NCBI RefSeq assembly: GCF_022807975.1
Contig: NZ_CP094358.1
Span: forward strand, 372,001 to 436,000
Direction: 5' to 3'
Source of the DNA: Abyssalbus ytuae
GTDB lineage: Bacteria > Bacteroidota > Bacteroidia > Flavobacteriales > Flavobacteriaceae
Length of the DNA stretch: 64,000 nt
Shown here: positions 11,149 to 21,773 of the stretch, piece after piece
Position numbering within the stretch: the first letter of the stretch is position 1
How the letters are laid out: each line of letters begins with the position of its first letter
Made by a program: the position numbers and the translations under genes
The notes under the pieces: generated by a model
Seen by the model: the letters and a program-made list of their open reading frames with translations, nothing else
Told to the model about the DNA's origin: nothing
Database searches by the model: none

Positions 11149-13023
11149 ATGAAAATACTAAAAAAATTAAATGCGTTGTTTATGATCTCATTAACGCTTA
11201 TGTTTTTTGTATCGTGTAGCAGTGATGATGACAACAATGATACACCACCAGTAACGGGAGACCTTACAATTACGGAAACTGCCTCGGCAGATGCAGATTT
11301 ATCCACTTTTACTGAAGCTCTGGAAAGAACAGAAATGGACGCAACTCTTGACGCTTCTGGTTCTTATACTGTTTTTGCACCTACTAACCAGGCATTTGTA
11401 GATGCGGGAATTACCAATCTGGACGACTATACCGATGAAGAATTAAAAAATATCGTTCTTAATCATGTATTGGACACGAAAGTTACATCTGGTGAATTGA
11501 CAACCGGTTATGTAACCACTTTGGCAGTAGGGCCTAATGATGAAAACGTTAGCATGTATGTAAATGCTGAAGGCGGAATAGAATTAAATGGCTTGGCATC
11601 GCCTGTAGCAAATAATTATGATATTGAAGCAACCAACGGGGTTGTTCATAAAGTAGATGCCGTACTAACAGTACCTAACGTAATTGACCAGGCTAGCGTA
11701 AACAGTGAATTTTCACTTTTTGTTGAAGCTTTAGAAAGATTCGCAACTACTTATAAAAACCAGTTGTCAACACAAACTGATGCAGCTTTTACAGTTTTTA
11801 TTCCTACTAATGAGGCAATGGAAGATTTACTACTGGCTCTTGGATATGAAAATCTTGCAGCAGTTCCGGATGCTACATTAGAAGCCATATTGGCTTATCA
11901 TATTATTGCAAGCAGCAATATGCAATCAGGTGATTTAACCGACGGAGCAACTGCAGCAACCTTGTCTTCCGATCAAACACTGGAAATAGACCTTGAAGGT
12001 TCAGTAGCCCAGATTGTGGATGCATCTCCTTTTACTACCACTATTGTTGAAAGCGATATACAGGCTGAAAACGGCGTAATACATGTAATTGATAAAGTAA
12101 TTATCCCTGAGGACGTGGTTACTCAATTGAATGGTTTTAGCATAGCTGCCTACACCCTATTTGATAGTGAATTTTCTATGTTCGGAGAAGCTCTTATGAA
12201 AGCTGAACATTTTGCAACCTTAAGAGACAGAGAAGACCTTACCGCTTTTATACCTACCAATGCAAGTTTTGAAGCATTTTTAGAAGCTAACGGTTATGCT
12301 TCTCTTGACGATGTACCGGCCGACGTTTTAACTCAAACAGTTTTATATCATGTAATGGGTTCAGTTGAAGAGGTAGAAGATTTTACAACTTCATACGTTG
12401 AAACCTTTGCAGAAGAAGCCACTACTACTAATAAATTAAGCATGTACGTAACCAATGATACCGACCTGGTAATAAACGGCGGAGTTGATAATGGCGGAGC
12501 AACAATTGTTGAATCTGATATAGTAACTTCAAATGGTGTAATACATGTGCCCGATGCGGTAATTAATTTACCAACTGTAGTTACTTTTGCAAAAGCTGAT
12601 GCAACTCTTACAGCTTTCCTTGCTGCTTTAACGGTTGAAAACGGCTTTACTTTTGTAGAAACATTATCTTCAGCTGATGGTGACCCTGATCCGTTTACTG
12701 TATTTGCACCTACAAATGAGGCATTTGTAAGCTTTTTAACTGAATTAAGTATAACAAGTTTAGGCGATTTACCTACCACTGCAATTGAAGGTACATTGAA
12801 CACACATGTAGTAACAGGTGAAAACTTGCTTTCTGCAGATTTGACTGACGCTATGACCATCAGCACTCTTGGTGACGATATAGTTGCTAATATAACCGGA
12901 GGAGCTACTCTTACTGATTCTCATGCCAGAGTTAGCAGTGTAGTAAATTCCGATATCCAGGCATGGAATGGTGTAATACATATTGTTGATAAAGTTATGC
13001 TTACATCTGACATTGACCTTTAA
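11149..13023 (+). CDS. lipoprotein with four fasciclin (FAS1) domains
   Basis: A 624-aa surface lipoprotein. The signal peptide ends FVSC with lipidated C23, followed by SSDDDNND, the acidic tract used as a surface-export signal in Bacteroidota. Four FAS1 domains occupy about 45-175, 182-320, 335-473 and 480-618. Each has the H1-type motif (VFAPTNQAF, VFIPTNEAM, AFIPTNASF, VFAPTNEAF) and the closing H2-type motif (NGVVHKVD, NGVIHVID, NGVIHVPD, NGVIHIVD). FAS1 domains mediate adhesion to other proteins or polysaccharides. It is flanked by its own terminator and appears monocistronic. Confidence 0.93.
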   Translation: MKILKKLNALFMISLTLMFFVSCSSDDDNNDTPPVTGDLTITETASADADLSTFTEALERTEMDATLDASGSYTVFAPTNQAFVDAGITNLDDYTDEELKNIVLNHVLDTKVTSGELTTGYVTTLAVGPNDENVSMYVNAEGGIELNGLASPVANNYDIEATNGVVHKVDAVLTVPNVIDQASVNSEFSLFVEALERFATTYKNQLSTQTDAAFTVFIPTNEAMEDLLLALGYENLAAVPDATLEAILAYHIIASSNMQSGDLTDGATAATLSSDQTLEIDLEGSVAQIVDASPFTTTIVESDIQAENGVIHVIDKVIIPEDVVTQLNGFSIAAYTLFDSEFSMFGEALMKAEHFATLRDREDLTAFIPTNASFEAFLEANGYASLDDVPADVLTQTVLYHVMGSVEEVEDFTTSYVETFAEEATTTNKLSMYVTNDTDLVINGGVDNGGATIVESDIVTSNGVIHVPDAVINLPTVVTFAKADATLTAFLAALTVENGFTFVETLSSADGDPDPFTVFAPTNEAFVSFLTELSITSLGDLPTTAIEGTLNTHVVTGENLLSADLTDAMTISTLGDDIVANITGGATLTDSHARVSSVVNSDIQAWNGVIHIVDKVMLTSDIDL

Positions 13024-13053
13024 TATTCACAATAATATAACACACTACTAAAG

Positions 13054-13091
13054 AAAAAAAGGCTGCCTGATAAAGGCAGCCTTTTTTATTT
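13054..13091 (+). terminator. intrinsic terminator after fasciclin gene
   Basis: A perfect hairpin, AAAAAGGCTGCCT, loop gataa, AGGCAGCCTTTTT, with a T-run, 33 bp past the stop. Confidence 0.9.
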
Positions 13092-13671
13092 TTTTCACAA
13101 CCTCCTCTTCAATTACTCGGGAGAATGCCCGGATTCCCCGGATTATAAGAGGATAGGGAATGTTTTTAGAGCTACTGCTTTTGCAATATACAAACCTTCC
13201 CGAGCGTGTCCGGAAGGAATTCTGAATTAAAAATGCACCTGATTAGCAGGATATATTCTAAAAAAAATCAGTTCATCCGTAAAAAATCTTCAGGAATAAT
13301 GAGGTAAAAAAATTTCGTAGTTATCAATTTAACAGAATATAGTTATAATTTTAACAGTTTACACTTATTATTCTTATAAAATATGCTTGAAAAACTACTA
13401 TTTCGTAACTAAAAAACAGGAAAAACCTAAGCATAAAAGTAAAAACTCCTGCCTAAGGCTTTAAAAAAACGTAGTTACGAAACAAAAAACTTATAGTTAC
13501 AAAAAAAAATTCCCTAACTAGGGAATGAACATTTTGTAGTTATAAAAAAAATTTTTGTAAGCACGAAAAAAAATTTCGTAGGCATGAAATTGGAAAATAT
13601 ACAGGTAAAAACTTTACACAATGTAAGGCAAAACCTTAAAAAATGAGGAGGTGAAATTTTGATAAGGAAAT
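13092..13671. repeat. gene-free stretch with a family of short palindromic repeats
   Basis: About 580 bp without a credible gene lie between two convergent terminators. From 13313 to 13590 at least seven degenerate copies of a 16-nt motif approximating TTTcGTAgttAcGAAA recur: 13313-13328, 13401-13416, 13468-13483, 13490-13504, 13532-13547, 13552-13568 and 13573-13590. The core varies (GTAGTTA, GTAACTA, GTAAGCA, GTAGGCA) while the TTT/AAA flanks persist. Between copies lies a perfect 8-bp-arm palindrome, ATTCCCTA-AC-TAGGGAAT (13509-13526). The left part (13092-13300) shows only weak dyads around CCCGGATTCCCCGG near 13130. The function is unknown; it could be transcribed RNA, protein-binding sites or a decayed repeat array. 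Confidence 0.6.
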
Positions 13672-13712
13672 AAAAAAGAGGCTTGTTTGTTTTCTCAAAC
13701 CGCCTCTTTTTT
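13672..13712 (-). terminator. intrinsic terminator after yidC
   Basis: Stem AAAGAGGC..GTTTG with loop ttttct and CAAAC.GCCTCTTT, flanked by A-run and T-run, just past the yidC stop on the minus strand. It converges with the palindrome-rich region. Confidence 0.85.
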
Positions 13713-13720
13713 TATTATGA

Positions 13721-15607
13721 TTATTTTTTCCTTTTTTTCTGGGCTTCAGCCTGTTCCATCATTTCCTGCATTTTTTGTTGGAAACGGCTTTGTTTTTTTG
13801 GTTTGCTTTTATTTACCTGTATCTGGGCATGAATTTTATCTTCATCAATTATTACCTTTTTAATTACCAGCATAATAACAATGGTAATAAGGTTTGATAT
13901 AAAATAATACAAACTCAGTCCGCTGGCATAATTGTTAAAGAAGAACAGCATCATTAAGGGCGAAATATATATCATTACCTTCATGATACCTCCCATATCG
14001 GGCATACCTTCTTGTGTAGGTTGTTGCATCATTTGTTGCTGCCCGGTGGTCATTCTCATATAAAAGAAAATTGCAAGTGATGCCAAAATTGGAAATAAAC
14101 TTACATGATCGCCATAAAAAGGTATTTTAAACGGCAGCTTTGCAATGGTGTCATAAGACGAAAGATCTTCTGCCCACAAAAAGCTTTTTTGGCGTAACAT
14201 AAAGGCTGTAGGAAAGAACATAAACAATGCATAGAAAACCGGTAATTGTAATAAGGCAGGTACACAACCACTCATAGGACTTACACCTGCTTTGCCATAA
14301 AGTTTCATGGTTTCCTGCTGGCGCTTCATGGCATTATCTTTATACTTTTCGTTAATTTCGGTTATTTCGGGCCTTAAAACCTTCATTTTAGCTTGTGATA
14401 AATATGATTTATAGGTAACCGGCGACATTAATATCCTTACTAAAATGGTCATTACAATAATAGCTATCCCATAAGGAAAAATGGAACTTAGGAAATCGTA
14501 TAAAGGAGTAAAAACATTTCTGTTTATGAAACCAAAAATTCCCCAACCAAACGGTATGGAATCAATAAATCCTAAATCTTTATATTTTTTGAATTCTTTT
14601 ATATCTGTAGGGCCATAATACCAAAACATGTTTGCGTTGAGCTCACCTCCCTGCAGTTCCAAAGGTATTTTTGAAGTATACACCTTGGTAAATCCGGCAG
14701 TAGCATCTTCTTCTTCAACAAGGTCTTCCGAGGTTAGTGCTACCGACTTAAATGAAGAATTAGTAGCCAAAATAGAACTGAAAAAATGTTGTCTGTAAGA
14801 AATCCATTCCACATTTTCTTCAGTTTCATCATCATTACGTGCGGGGCTCAGTTTACTTACTTTTCCGTCATCATATTGATAAGTTAGCCTGGTATAACGG
14901 TTTTCGTAAGTAATACTTTTATTATGTCGTATTCCTTTTAATTTCCAATCTAAGTTAACAGGTTGAGCACTGCTAATCACAGAATTTAGTCCCTGCGAGC
15001 GAATGGTAAAATCAACCAGGTATTCACCGGGTTTTAATTCATACCGGTACTCTAAGAACTTATCGTCAGAGGCTTTAAGCTTCATTGAAAGTACCTTGTT
15101 ATTTCCGTTTTTGGTAACTGAAGGCTGAAAATAAAGGTTGCGGGTATTAAGGGTCCTGTTATCGGTAGTAAAAAAAGTAAGATCAAAAGAAGCATTCCCG
15201 TCTTTAATAAGATATACAGGTACAGAATCATATGTTTTAAAACTTTTTAATCTTGCTTCAACAATTTGTCCTCCTTTATTGCTTATTTTAAATTCTACCA
15301 CATCATTTTCAATAGTAGTTATATTTTCTGAAGCTGAAGGTAATGTAGCTGAATAGGCAAAATGCCCAAGGGTACTTTTATATTTTTCTATTGCAAGAGA
15401 ATCCTGAAAATCTACCGGGGCTGTTTCATATACTGAAGGAGCAGTGACGTCCTCTTCTTTTTCCTGTTGTTCTACTTGCTCTTGTTTAGCTTTTTGAGCT
15501 TCAATTTCTTCGGGGGTGGGCTGGTTTTTATACATTAACCATACTAAAACAGCTCCTATAAGTACAAAACCGATAATTGAATTCAGGTCAAACTTTTTTT
15601 CTTCCAT
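13721..15607 (-). CDS. yidC: membrane protein insertase YidC
   Basis: A 628-aa insertase that places proteins in the inner membrane, alone or with SecYEG. It has one N-terminal membrane segment (IIGFVLIGAVLVWLMY, about 10-25), a large periplasmic beta-sandwich domain (about 75-360), then the conserved five-helix core from about 370 (YGIAIIVMTILVRILMSPVT, with the conserved Arg facing the hydrophilic groove). The C-terminus is a highly basic tail rich in Lys and Gln, which in this family can contact ribosomes. It lies 83 bp downstream of pyrG on the same strand and is probably cotranscribed. Confidence 0.97.
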   Translation of the reverse strand: MEEKKFDLNSIIGFVLIGAVLVWLMYKNQPTPEEIEAQKAKQEQVEQQEKEEDVTAPSVYETAPVDFQDSLAIEKYKSTLGHFAYSATLPSASENITTIENDVVEFKISNKGGQIVEARLKSFKTYDSVPVYLIKDGNASFDLTFFTTDNRTLNTRNLYFQPSVTKNGNNKVLSMKLKASDDKFLEYRYELKPGEYLVDFTIRSQGLNSVISSAQPVNLDWKLKGIRHNKSITYENRYTRLTYQYDDGKVSKLSPARNDDETEENVEWISYRQHFFSSILATNSSFKSVALTSEDLVEEEDATAGFTKVYTSKIPLELQGGELNANMFWYYGPTDIKEFKKYKDLGFIDSIPFGWGIFGFINRNVFTPLYDFLSSIFPYGIAIIVMTILVRILMSPVTYKSYLSQAKMKVLRPEITEINEKYKDNAMKRQQETMKLYGKAGVSPMSGCVPALLQLPVFYALFMFFPTAFMLRQKSFLWAEDLSSYDTIAKLPFKIPFYGDHVSLFPILASLAIFFYMRMTTGQQQMMQQPTQEGMPDMGGIMKVMIYISPLMMLFFFNNYASGLSLYYFISNLITIVIMLVIKKVIIDEDKIHAQIQVNKSKPKKQSRFQQKMQEMMEQAEAQKKRKK

Positions 15608-15690
15608 TTAAAATTTATTATAAAATCAACGCTGCCTAACGGAGTTCAGCGGTCAAATATGAAATCAAATATGTATCCAAAATTATGAAA

Positions 15691-17394
<1,704 letters not shown>

Positions 17395-17459
17395 TTAAAT
17401 TTATTGTGCAGCAGTTTACAACTTTGAATGTAGCAACAAAATAACCGGAAAAATGAAAA

Positions 17460-17690
17460 CTAAAACTTTTGCTGAATTTCACGTATTAAACTTTCCAGGC
17501 CGTTTATTTTTATTTCATACATAGCTTGTAGTTGATTGCCCAACTTACCTTTTGGAAAACCTTTTTGTTTAAACCAGGTGTAGTATGCTTCAGGTATATC
17601 TACCAAATAACGGTCTTTATACTTCCCAAAAGGCATTTTTGCTTTTGCCAGTTCTACAAGAAATTGTTTATTATCTTCGAGATTCAGCAA
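17460..17690 (-). CDS. DUF3820 family small protein
   Basis: A 76-aa cytoplasmic protein of the DUF3820 family, recognised by MPFGKYKDRYLVDIPEAY, TWFKQKGFPKGKLG and the closing EIKINGLESLI. The family is widespread and its biochemical role is not established. No in-frame ATG precedes the conserved core. The best start is TTG at 17690 (the ATG at residue 19 would remove part of the conserved N-terminus). It begins 14 nt after the LysM gene stop, so it is probably the third gene of the guaA-LysM transcript. Confidence 0.8.
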   Translation of the reverse strand: MLNLEDNKQFLVELAKAKMPFGKYKDRYLVDIPEAYYTWFKQKGFPKGKLGNQLQAMYEIKINGLESLIREIQQKF

Positions 17691-17704
17691 CGTGTTTATA
17701 AGAA

Positions 17705-19978
17705 TTAATTACCGGTATTTTCGACCACCAATTTGTTATTGGTATTTTCTACCTCAACAATCTCAAGATTTTCATATTTAACTATATAAACCCCTTTATT
17801 ATAATGACCTCCTGAATAACTTTTGTCGTATTCAAATTTATTTTCCACATATTCGGTCTCTCCAATATAACGGGCAGTATGATCAAGATTTTTACTGTAA
17901 GCCAAACGTAAGGCAACATCCATAGTTAAATCATATCCGCGGGTTGCATACCTGCTGGGCAGTTTCTTATATTTCTTCTCATAAGCTTTATTAAAGGCTT
18001 CTCCTTTTTTTGAAACCCTGTCTACCGTAGGATAATGAAAGTTAAGGTTAGACAAGTGAAAATTAGAAACGTTTTGACTGTCATAGGCACTACCTCTTTT
18101 GGTAGTTAACATGGTTACTTTTATATCTTCTACCATTGATGAGTTTAAAACTCCTGAGACATTTGTTAATAAAGCTATATTGTTTGTTTCAACTATTACC
18201 CAGTTTTCTTTTTCTTTAGACAAGAGCGGATTTATATCGTCTAACCTGATAAAAGTGTTTTCAATGGGGGTAAGTACTTTAGCCCCGGGAAATTCCGACA
18301 CCAATTTTAACTTCACCTCTTCATTTTCTTTGTCACTTATAATTATTAACTGCCGGTCGCCAACATTTTCCTTTATAAAAGCTATCATTTTGGCCCTGAT
18401 TACATCATCGGAAGGGATAGTTTGAAAAACATGTTCTTTTAAAACAATGTTATTAGAAAAAGGTGCAAAGGCAGGAACAGAGTCCCTTCTTACGTGTTCT
18501 GCCAGCCTATTAAAGGCTGAAGGCATAAAAGGCCCGATTATAGCATCATACTTTTTCAAGTCATTACTCATAGCCAAATCACTTACAATGACTTCGGAAG
18601 CCTCGCTATCAAATATTTTTGTGTTAACGGAAATACCCAGTTTCTTTACCGAATCCAAAGCTATTAACACCCCGGTATAAAAATCTAAAGCTACATTAAG
18701 GTTCCTGCTCTTTTCAATATTTCTTTCTATATCTTTTTTGGAACGAAAGTCTATTGCTTCCAACCTAAAAGGGATAAAATAAGCAATAGTAGAGGTACTC
18801 ATGGGTTTAATACTATCCATAAGTGAAAACTTTTTCACTATTAACGAGTTTTGTACATTTAATCCTTCGGCTTCTCGTTTGGGGAATTTTAAAATCATAC
18901 CTGCCTTTAAACCGTCTTTAAGGGCCGGATTATATTTTTGAAGGGAATCATTGGAAATTTTAAATATCCGGGTTAATGAATAAAGTGTTTCTTTAGGTTT
19001 CACTTCATAAAATACAAAATTATCAGAATCGGGAACTTGTATAATAGTCTCTTTTTGAGGAATTATAAGGGTATCACCTATTTTAATTATTTCTCCCATT
19101 TCAGGGTTTAGCTGTTTTAGTTGAAAAATAGTAAGACCATAACTATTGGCTATTCCCCATCTTGTTTCCTTAGGTTTTACTATGTGAATGCTTTTAATTG
19201 CTTTTAAAGGATCTTCAGCTTCTTTTTTAACTAAAACTTCTTTAAAAACGGGTATTTGAATTTTTTCTCCTTTTTTTAACGGACGTGCATATAATTCTTT
19301 ATTATATCGTTTAATTTCATCTTCTGTTATATTATATTTTTTAGCCAAACTGTACAATGTTTCTTTTCTCCTAACCTTATGAGTTTTAAAAGAATCAAAC
19401 ACAAAGCTTTTTTCATACTTAGTTGTATCAATCACCGATTGCCCAGTAACCGGCATATTATCTACAGGTAAAACTTCATTGGTTTTATTTTCTGAAACAG
19501 GAGATACTGTTTGGATATCCGGGTTAGTAGCAGTAACCACAGGAGTAGAAAATCTTGGTATTTGAATTTTTTCCCCTTTTTTAAGCTCCCGGGAATACAA
19601 TTCTTTATTATAGCGTTTTAAATCTTCCTCCGATATGCCATACATTCTTGCAATACCATATATAGTTTCTTTTGAACGAACTTTGTGAATTGAAAATGAG
19701 GTGGCCTCTCTTATTTGTTCTTCAATTGGTGTCTCGGGTACTTCCTCTTCTGTTGTGTCAGGAACGGATTGCCCTCCTGAAATTATAAGAATAGTATTAG
19801 GTTTGAGACCATCTTTAACTTCGGGGTTTAATTTAATAATATCATAAGGCGTTACCTTATATTTTTTTGCTATACTTTCTATTGTTTCACCTTCTTTTAC
19901 AGCATGTGTTTTATATTGTTGCGCATATGTTATTGCACAAAAAAAGAAAGTCAAAAAAAATACAATTAATTTTTTCAC
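17705..19978 (-). CDS. secreted protein with five LysM domains and a periplasmic-binding-like domain
   Basis: A 757-aa protein with signal peptide MKKLIVFFLTFFFCAITYAQ. Five LysM modules, which bind peptidoglycan or related glycans, follow at about 23-67, 94-143, 196-245, 262-308 and 320-367; two of them share the RYNKELY.R.LKKGEKIQIP sequence almost exactly. Residues from about 385 to 740 look like a type 1 periplasmic-binding (branched amino-acid or receptor-ligand) fold, with segments such as DAIIGPFMPSAFNRLAEHV and the ATRGYDLTMDVALRLA end. This suggests a wall-anchored ligand sensor. The start codon is GTG at 19978, fitted by the signal peptide. It lies 149 nt downstream of guaA. Confidence 0.88.
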   Translation of the reverse strand: MKKLIVFFLTFFFCAITYAQQYKTHAVKEGETIESIAKKYKVTPYDIIKLNPEVKDGLKPNTILIISGGQSVPDTTEEEVPETPIEEQIREATSFSIHKVRSKETIYGIARMYGISEEDLKRYNKELYSRELKKGEKIQIPRFSTPVVTATNPDIQTVSPVSENKTNEVLPVDNMPVTGQSVIDTTKYEKSFVFDSFKTHKVRRKETLYSLAKKYNITEDEIKRYNKELYARPLKKGEKIQIPVFKEVLVKKEAEDPLKAIKSIHIVKPKETRWGIANSYGLTIFQLKQLNPEMGEIIKIGDTLIIPQKETIIQVPDSDNFVFYEVKPKETLYSLTRIFKISNDSLQKYNPALKDGLKAGMILKFPKREAEGLNVQNSLIVKKFSLMDSIKPMSTSTIAYFIPFRLEAIDFRSKKDIERNIEKSRNLNVALDFYTGVLIALDSVKKLGISVNTKIFDSEASEVIVSDLAMSNDLKKYDAIIGPFMPSAFNRLAEHVRRDSVPAFAPFSNNIVLKEHVFQTIPSDDVIRAKMIAFIKENVGDRQLIIISDKENEEVKLKLVSEFPGAKVLTPIENTFIRLDDINPLLSKEKENWVIVETNNIALLTNVSGVLNSSMVEDIKVTMLTTKRGSAYDSQNVSNFHLSNLNFHYPTVDRVSKKGEAFNKAYEKKYKKLPSRYATRGYDLTMDVALRLAYSKNLDHTARYIGETEYVENKFEYDKSYSGGHYNKGVYIVKYENLEIVEVENTNNKLVVENTGN

Positions 19979-20127
19979 CCGTTTAAATTTTAGTGATTAT
20001 CTGATAGTAAATCAATTATAATTTAAGAACGTTGAACCGTTCCGTTTTCTTATTATAAATTTTAAACATTCAATCTTACAAAGAATTGTTTAAAATTTTT
20101 ATTATGCCCGTTTTTAGTTTTCAATTT

Positions 20128-21657
20128 TTATTCCCATTCAATCGTTGCTGGAGGTTTTGAACTTATATCGTATACTACTCTATTAACGCCTTTTACTCTA
20201 TTTATTATTTCATTAGACGTTTTTTGTAAAAATTCATAAGGTAAATTTACCCAATCGGCTGTCATACCATCAGTACTTTCAACAGCTCTTAATGCCACAC
20301 ATTTTTCATATGTTCTTTCATCTCCCATTACGCCTACCGAATTGATCGGGAGCAAAATTGCACCTGCCTGCCACACTTTATCATATAATCCCGAGCTTTT
20401 CAATCCACTTATAAATATATGGTCAACTTCCTGTAATATACGAACTTTTTCTTCAGTTATATCTCCTAAAATACGGATTGCCAAACCTGGTCCCGGAAAC
20501 GGATGCCTGCCCAGCAACTCAGGATCAATCCCCATTGAAGCCCCTACTCTTCTAACCTCGTCTTTGAACAACATGTTTAGTGGTTCTACCACTTTTAACT
20601 TCATAAAATCCGGCAATCCTCCCACATTATGATGACTTTTTATAGTTGCTGACGGGCCTTTTACGGAAACCGATTCAATAACATCAGGGTAAATAGTTCC
20701 CTGTGCCAGCCAAGTTACATCTTCTATTTTATGGGCTTCATCATCAAAAACCTCAATAAAAACCCTCCCTATAGTCTTACGTTTTTCTTCCGGGTCTTCA
20801 ATTCCTTTCAAAGCTTTCAAAAAGCGTGCCGAAGCATCAACACCTTTCACATTTAACCCCATGCCTTCATATTGATGCAAAACATTTTCAAATTCGTATT
20901 TTCTTAATAACCCATTGTTAACAAAAATACAATACAATTGTTTTCCTATTGCTTTATTTAAAAGTACAGCAGCCACTGTAGAATCTACCCCGCCGGAAAG
21001 ACCCAGTACTACTTTATCATTTCCCACTTGTTTTTTTAATGATTCAACAGTCATTTCAACAAAATTATCAGGAGTCCAAGTTTGCGGAACACCGGCTATT
21101 TTTACAAGGAAATTTTCAAGAAGTTTTTTGCCGTCTTTAGTATGATAAACTTCGGGGTGAAACTGAATGGCATAAGTACTTTCTCCCTTTATTTTGTAGG
21201 CAGCATAGTCTACGTCATTAGTACTAGCTAATTTTATTCCGTTTTCCGGCAATTTTTTAATGGTATCACTATGGCTCATCCAAACCTGACTGCCTTTATC
21301 AATTCCTTTAAAAAAATCTTCTTCTTCTTCTATAAATGTCAGATTAGCTCTTCCATATTCTCTTGTATCAGAAGGTGCTACTTCTCCTCCATTAAAATGT
21401 GCAAGATATTGTGCTCCGTAGCATACTGCCAAAGTAGGTTTTTCGCCTTTTATCTGAGACAGATCCGGGTGAGGTGCATCTTCATTTCTTACCGAATACG
21501 GGCTACCGGAAAGTATAACTGCTTTAAATACTGACATGTCTTCCGGTAAATGATTGTATGGATGTATTTCGCAGTAAATATTAAGTTCACGCACCCTGCG
21601 GGCTATGAGTTGTGTATATTGTGAACCAAAGTCTAAAATAAGTACGTTGTTTTGCAT
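20128..21657 (-). CDS. guaA: GMP synthase (glutamine-hydrolysing)
   Basis: A 509-aa enzyme converting XMP to GMP. The class I glutaminase domain has C79 (AVCYGAQ) and H167/E169 (FHPEVYH). The PP-loop ATP-pyrophosphatase motif SGGVDST is at 221-227, and the C-terminal dimerisation domain ends KPPATIEWE. The longer frame begins with a TTG two codons upstream; I use the ATG at 21657 because a promoter -7 box ends only four bases before it, which makes the transcript leaderless or nearly so. It is probably followed by the LysM and DUF3820 genes. Confidence 0.97.
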   Translation of the reverse strand: MQNNVLILDFGSQYTQLIARRVRELNIYCEIHPYNHLPEDMSVFKAVILSGSPYSVRNEDAPHPDLSQIKGEKPTLAVCYGAQYLAHFNGGEVAPSDTREYGRANLTFIEEEEDFFKGIDKGSQVWMSHSDTIKKLPENGIKLASTNDVDYAAYKIKGESTYAIQFHPEVYHTKDGKKLLENFLVKIAGVPQTWTPDNFVEMTVESLKKQVGNDKVVLGLSGGVDSTVAAVLLNKAIGKQLYCIFVNNGLLRKYEFENVLHQYEGMGLNVKGVDASARFLKALKGIEDPEEKRKTIGRVFIEVFDDEAHKIEDVTWLAQGTIYPDVIESVSVKGPSATIKSHHNVGGLPDFMKLKVVEPLNMLFKDEVRRVGASMGIDPELLGRHPFPGPGLAIRILGDITEEKVRILQEVDHIFISGLKSSGLYDKVWQAGAILLPINSVGVMGDERTYEKCVALRAVESTDGMTADWVNLPYEFLQKTSNEIINRVKGVNRVVYDISSKPPATIEWE

Positions 21658-21660
21658 GCG

Positions 21661-21688
21661 CAAAAATACTATTAAATACTAAAAGCAA
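21661..21688 (-). promoter_or_regulatory. promoter of guaA
   Basis: Minus-strand TTG (21688-21686), 17-nt spacer, TATTTTTG (21668-21661). The predicted transcription start falls at or within a few nt of the ATG at 21657. Confidence 0.6.
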
Positions 21689-21773
21689 AAGTTTAACTTA
21701 TAATAATTTTTAACAGCAAATGTTTATTACTATTTTTCATTCTTATATTTTGTGACCTACAAAGCTCTTTACT

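Noticed and set aside
12348-12866. 172-codon frame antisense to the fasciclin gene
   Set aside because: It mirrors the FAS1 repeats and has no independent start signal or family match.
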